Part shown: one piece after another, positions 61,040 to 64,000 of the stretch
Layout of the letters: each line of letters opens with the position of its first letter
Position numbering within the stretch: the first letter of the stretch is position 1
From: JACDAN01 sp963721345
GTDB taxonomy: Bacteria; Actinomycetota; Thermoleophilia; Gaiellales; Gaiellaceae
Assembly (NCBI GenBank): GCA_963721345.1
Contig: CAVRIT010000001.1
Span: 1,116,001 to 1,180,000, forward strand
DNA length: 64,000 nt
Reading direction: 5' to 3'
Program-made: the position numbers and the translations under genes
The notes under the pieces: generated by a model
Seen by the model: only the letters and a program-made list of their open reading frames with translations
Databases searched by the model: none
What the model was told of the DNA's origin: nothing

Positions 61040-62411
61040 ATGGATCGCGACTTCGACCTGATCGTCCTCGGCTCGGGCTCGGCGGCGCGCGACGGCGCCA
61101 ACGAGGCGCACGACGAGTACGGCGCGAACGTCGCGCTCGTCGAGCAGACGCGCTGGGGCGGGAGCTGCCCGAACGTCGCCTGCAAGCCGACGAAGGCCTA
61201 CCTCGTCGCGGCCGAGCTCGCCCACGACGTGAACAAGCTCGCGGCGAAGCTCGGCGTCGAAACGGGCCCTGCGCGGCCGAACCTCGCGCGCATCAAGGCG
61301 CGGAAGGACTCGCTGGTCGTCCCGAGGGAGACCTGGATCGAGCGCCTCGACTCCAAGGGCCACACGCCGGTCGACGGCGTCGGCTCGTTTCTCGATCCGC
61401 ACACGATCGCCGTCGGCGGCGACCGCCTGTCCGCCGAGCGGATCCTGGTCGCGACGGGATCGCGCACCGCCGTCCCGCCGATCGACGGGCTGGACGAGGT
61501 CGGCTGGATCGACCACGTCACGGCGCTCGAGCTGACCGAGCTGCCGGAATCGCTCCTCGTCCTCGGCGGCGGGCCCTGTCGGCCTGGAGTTCGCGCAGAT
61601 CTTCGCCCGCTTCGGCTCGCGGGTGACGCTCGTCCAGCACGTCGACCGAATCTCGCCGCGCTCCGACGCGACCGCCACGGACGAGCTGACCGCGGCGCTC
61701 GAAGACGAGGGAATCGACATCCGCACCGGCATGACCGTCTCGCGTGTTCGCCGCGACGGCGACGAGATCGTCGCCGAGCTCGGCGGCGAGGAATTGCGCG
61801 TCGCGCAGATCCTCCTGGCCGCGGGACGCTTGCCGAACATCGAGCAGCTCGAGCTCGACCGCGCTGGGATCGAGCACAGCCCGAGAGGGATCGCGGTCGA
61901 CGAGCAGCTGCGGACCTCGGCCGAGGGGGTCTGGGCGGCGGGCGACGTCACCGGCCGGCACCAGTTCACGCCGGTCGCGCAGTACGAGGCCCGCATCGCC
62001 GTCGAGAACATGTTCGGCGGCAACGGCGCGCGCGCGGACTACGACCACCTCCCGACGGTGATCTTCACCGATCCGGAGCTCGGCGCGGTGGGCATGACGG
62101 AGGAGGAGGCGCGCGAGTCAGGCGTCGACTACGAGACCGCGATGCACCCGATCCGCAACGTCCAGCGAGCGTCGTACACCGACTCGAAGCACGGCCTCTA
62201 CAAGCTGATCTGGGAGCGCGACTCGCGGCGTGTGCTCGGCATCCACGTCGTCTGCAGGAACGCCGGCGACGTCGTCCAGGGCTTCGCGCTCGCGATGAAG
62301 CTCGGGGCGACGGTGGACGACCTCGCGCACATGCATCACGCGTTCCCCACCTTCGCGGAGGGGATCAAGGCGGCAGCGGAGCAAGCCTCGGCGTCGCTTG
62401 CGATCGCCTAA
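61040..62411 (+). CDS. Pyridine nucleotide-disulfide oxidoreductase, frameshifted
   Basis: A FAD- and NAD(P)-dependent disulfide reductase (dihydrolipoamide dehydrogenase/mercuric reductase/mycothione reductase superfamily). FAD motif LIVLGSGSAARDGA, redox cysteines in WGGSCPNVACKPTKA, NAD motif LGGGPVGLEF restored by dropping one base near 61578, FAD motif VWAAGDVTG, and the catalytic His in HHAFPTFAEG. No C-terminal CC pair, so not MerA. The ATG has AAGGAGG upstream. The nearby thiol-related genes suggest a role in thiol or metal stress. The frame change (CCCTGTCGG) is +1. Confidence 0.85.
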
Positions 62412-62668
62412 TTATCGAGAACGTCCAAGACCACTACACCCGCCGGCGCGGCTCCGCCGCCCAACTCAGCGACATAAGCAGCGGAGCCACGCACTCACTG
62501 CGCGGGGAGGTCTCAGCACATGCTTCACTTTTAGCACTCGGTCCATTGCGGTCGCATTGATCGGGATTAATGGATCATTAAGGCGCCGACTCGGCGGCGC
62601 CGACCATCAGAGGCCATGCCGGCTTTGCCGGCGTGGCCGCTTTAAGCGCGCCGGCTCGGCGGGGCCAG
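62412..62668. other. Intergenic region with strong hairpins
   Basis: A 257-bp gap between convergent genes. GGCGCCG-loop-CGGCGCC lies at 62582-62601, and a 12-bp stem with loop TTT (GGCCATGCCGGC, 62612-62638) uses one G-U pair on the plus strand. The TTT loop resembles hairpin A of the repeat family but no hairpin B or linker follows. No U tract, so termination strength is unclear. Confidence 0.5.
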
Positions 62669-63112
62669 TTACGAGGAGCGGAGGGTGCGGAACGAGTCCG
62701 CGGCGTGCTCGAACACCCGCTTGTACGACGCCGCGTAGCGCGCCGACGTGGAGAACGTCAGCACGTGGTCGTCGACCGAGAACCGCTTCACGACTGCGCC
62801 GCGCGGAGCCGGGCGAGCACCCGAGCCGTCTGCCAGAGCCACCGTCAGCGAGGCGCGCGCCTGCTTTCCGGCGAGCTCTTGGAAGAGCACCTTCCCGGCC
62901 GGGGTCGTCACGCGCCACTCGGGCGGGAGCTGGATCGAGAAGCCGGCGGCCGGCAGGCTGTGCGTCTTCCAGCCCTCCATCGCAGCGCCGGGATGGTCCT
63001 CCTTCGCCCCGGCGAGCATCGCAGGGTCCAGCGCGCCGGTGCGGGAGAGCCCTCCGACGAGGGTCCCGACGAAGATGGCGGTCACGGCAGCAATGGCGGC
63101 TGCGCTGCGCAT
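62669..63112 (-). CDS. Predicted secreted or membrane-anchored protein, hypothetical
   Basis: A 147-residue protein with an N-terminal hydrophobic signal or anchor (AAAIAAVTAIFVGTLVGGL) and a soluble domain with GFSIQLPPEWRV and VFEHAADSFRTL, which resembles PsbP/Mog1-like fold segments. Function unknown. ATG 63112 is chosen; GTG 63118 is 6 nt further. It is probably exported. Confidence 0.65.
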   Translation of the reverse strand: MRSAAAIAAVTAIFVGTLVGGLSRTGALDPAMLAGAKEDHPGAAMEGWKTHSLPAAGFSIQLPPEWRVTTPAGKVLFQELAGKQARASLTVALADGSGARPAPRGAVVKRFSVDDHVLTFSTSARYAASYKRVFEHAADSFRTLRSS

Positions 63113-63154
63113 TGGCACCGCTATCGGCAGCTTGGGCGCTCCCGATTACCCCCG

Positions 63155-63333
63155 AACTAGGAGGGTTGATGGGAAATTCGGCCGCAGCCGGGGGCGCTCC
63201 AGACCAAGCCGGGCAGTGTGGTCGTTCGCGGCGCGTAGCGGAGCTACGTGTCGCGGGCGAACGTGCTGATCCGGCGCCGTGTCTGGGGCGTCATCCGGCC
63301 CGGCGGAATTTCACATCGGCCCTCTAACTAGTT
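63155..63333 (+). ncRNA. Rod-like ~180-nt imperfect palindrome, candidate RNA
   Basis: The segment folds end to end. AACTAG (63155-63160) pairs with CTAGTT (63328-63333). An 11-bp helix 63161-63171/63314-63324, GAAATTC/GAATTTC, GCCGG/CCGGC and a 12-bp helix 63193-63204/63281-63292 follow inward, to a CGTAGC-GGA-GCTACG tip (63234-63248). About 69 base pairs are possible. All six G-U pairs I counted work only on the plus strand, which argues for a plus-strand RNA. It extends into the last codons of phoU. No clear promoter or terminator; it might instead be an ERIC-like repeat. Confidence 0.45.
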
Positions 63334-63999
63334 GTCGGGATGCGAGGCGTCCGTGAACTCGCGGAACTCGCCGGTGACGAGGTAGGCGGTCTGCTCGCCG
63401 ATGTCCACGGCGTGATCGCCGATCCGCTCTAGACAGCGGGAGACGATGATCATCCGCAGGCCCCACTCGCGGATGGCGGTGTCCGTTCCGAGCTCCAGCA
63501 TGTGCTCGACGAGACGGCGGTTCGCCCGGTCGATCAGCTCGTCGAGATCCGGGAGGCTCTCGGCGCCGGCGAGGTCGCGCTCCGCGAAAGCCGTCATCGC
63601 CACGCGGATCATCTCCTCGGCCCTGCTCCCCATCTGGTCGAACGCCTCGACCAGCGTCTCGTCGTGCTCGAGCTCCGCCGTCAGCTTGGTGAGCTTGGCG
63701 ATCGTGACGCAGAGGTCGGCCATCCGCTCCAGACCGAGGTTGATGTGGAGGACGGCGAGCACGAGCCTGAGGTCTACGGCCACGGGTGTCTGCCGTGCCA
63801 GCAGCTGCTCGATGCCCTGGCCGATCGCGAGGTACCGCTCGTCGACCTCGTCGTCGAAGGCGATCACCTCGTCGGCGAGCTCGACGTCGCGCTGCTGGAG
63901 TGCGTTCAGCGCGCCTCGCAGCGACCTCAGGACCAGCTCGCTCTCCTCCTGCAGGTTTGCCTGAAGGGTTTCGAGCTCCTCCTGGAACGTGACCCTCAT
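63328..63999 (-). CDS. phoU: Phosphate transport system regulator PhoU
   Basis: A 223-residue all-helical protein with two PhoU three-helix repeats. Metal-binding motifs are ADEVIAFDDEVDERY (E/D-rich) in the first and ESLPDLDELIDRANRR in the second; DHAVDIGEQTAYLV near the end is characteristic. It inhibits the phosphate-sensing histidine kinase in complex with Pst. ATG 63999 lies at the window edge; Pst genes may lie beyond. The last codons overlap the rod-like palindrome. Confidence 0.93.
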   Translation of the reverse strand: MRVTFQEELETLQANLQEESELVLRSLRGALNALQQRDVELADEVIAFDDEVDERYLAIGQGIEQLLARQTPVAVDLRLVLAVLHINLGLERMADLCVTIAKLTKLTAELEHDETLVEAFDQMGSRAEEMIRVAMTAFAERDLAGAESLPDLDELIDRANRRLVEHMLELGTDTAIREWGLRMIIVSRCLERIGDHAVDIGEQTAYLVTGEFREFTDASHPDN

Positions 64000-64000
64000 G

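Overview
The window is very GC-rich, densely packed DNA. Many genes use GTG or TTG starts, neighbours often overlap by 4 bp (GTGA or ATGA), and some transcripts look leaderless. Together with a PAC2 (proteasome assembly chaperone) family protein, a SigR/RsrA-type sigma/anti-sigma pair, an MMPL exporter and CSLREA-like secreted beta-helix proteins, this points to an actinobacterium, possibly class Thermoleophilia. The lineage is an inference from gene content; there is no rRNA or tRNA in the window to confirm it.

Layout. 1-4.4 kb: 3' part of a fatty-acid oxidation multifunctional enzyme, a small membrane protein and a frameshifted DEAD/DEAH helicase. 4.4-9.9 kb: a tight minus-strand run of selD, a NadM-type adenylyltransferase, apgM, an S33 peptidase, ctaA and a PAC2 protein. 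10-14.2 kb: an ABC1 kinase, then an unusual accessory zone. It holds an XRE-TPR regulator with a 34-codon hydrophobic peptide ORF just downstream, a divergent consensus promoter driving a ~187-nt structured RNA with an intrinsic terminator, and three copies of a four-hairpin repeat element. 14.2-21.1 kb: a TetR-controlled efflux locus (MFS and MMPL exporters around a double operator), an acyl-CoA synthetase and an SDR. 21-32 kb: hotdog protein, nadE, mug, OsmC, class V aminotransferase, MscS, epimerase, TPM-like, SIS, thioesterase and M16 peptidase genes, several with frameshifts. 31.9-36.7 kb: a minus-strand acs operon with an M24 peptidase, a cupin, a TPR protein and a cysteine-synthase-like enzyme.

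36.8-50.8 kb: a LuxR-family ATPase regulator, a DUF4242 protein and two giant, translationally coupled secreted proteins. One is a beta-helix protein; the other carries thrombospondin type 3 calcium repeats and a metzincin-like protease domain. 50.8-58 kb: an amidohydrolase, a three-subunit molybdenum hydroxylase, a cyclophilin lipoprotein, a lytic transglycosylase, a MobA/MocA-like transferase and a LytR_C protein. 57.9-62.4 kb: two sigma/anti-sigma pairs with a glutamate-cysteine ligase, a heavy-metal-binding protein and a flavin disulfide reductase, which looks like a thiol and metal stress island. 62.7-64 kb: a secreted protein, a ~180-nt rod-like palindrome and phoU.

About ten single-base frame changes interrupt seven otherwise intact genes. 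Reading continues with normal coding character on both sides, so uncorrected assembly indels are the simplest explanation, but this cannot be settled here. The most interesting candidates are the possible peptide-signalling pair at 11.95-13.42 kb, the RNA at 13.6 kb, the covarying four-hairpin repeat family and the rod-like RNA beside phoU.
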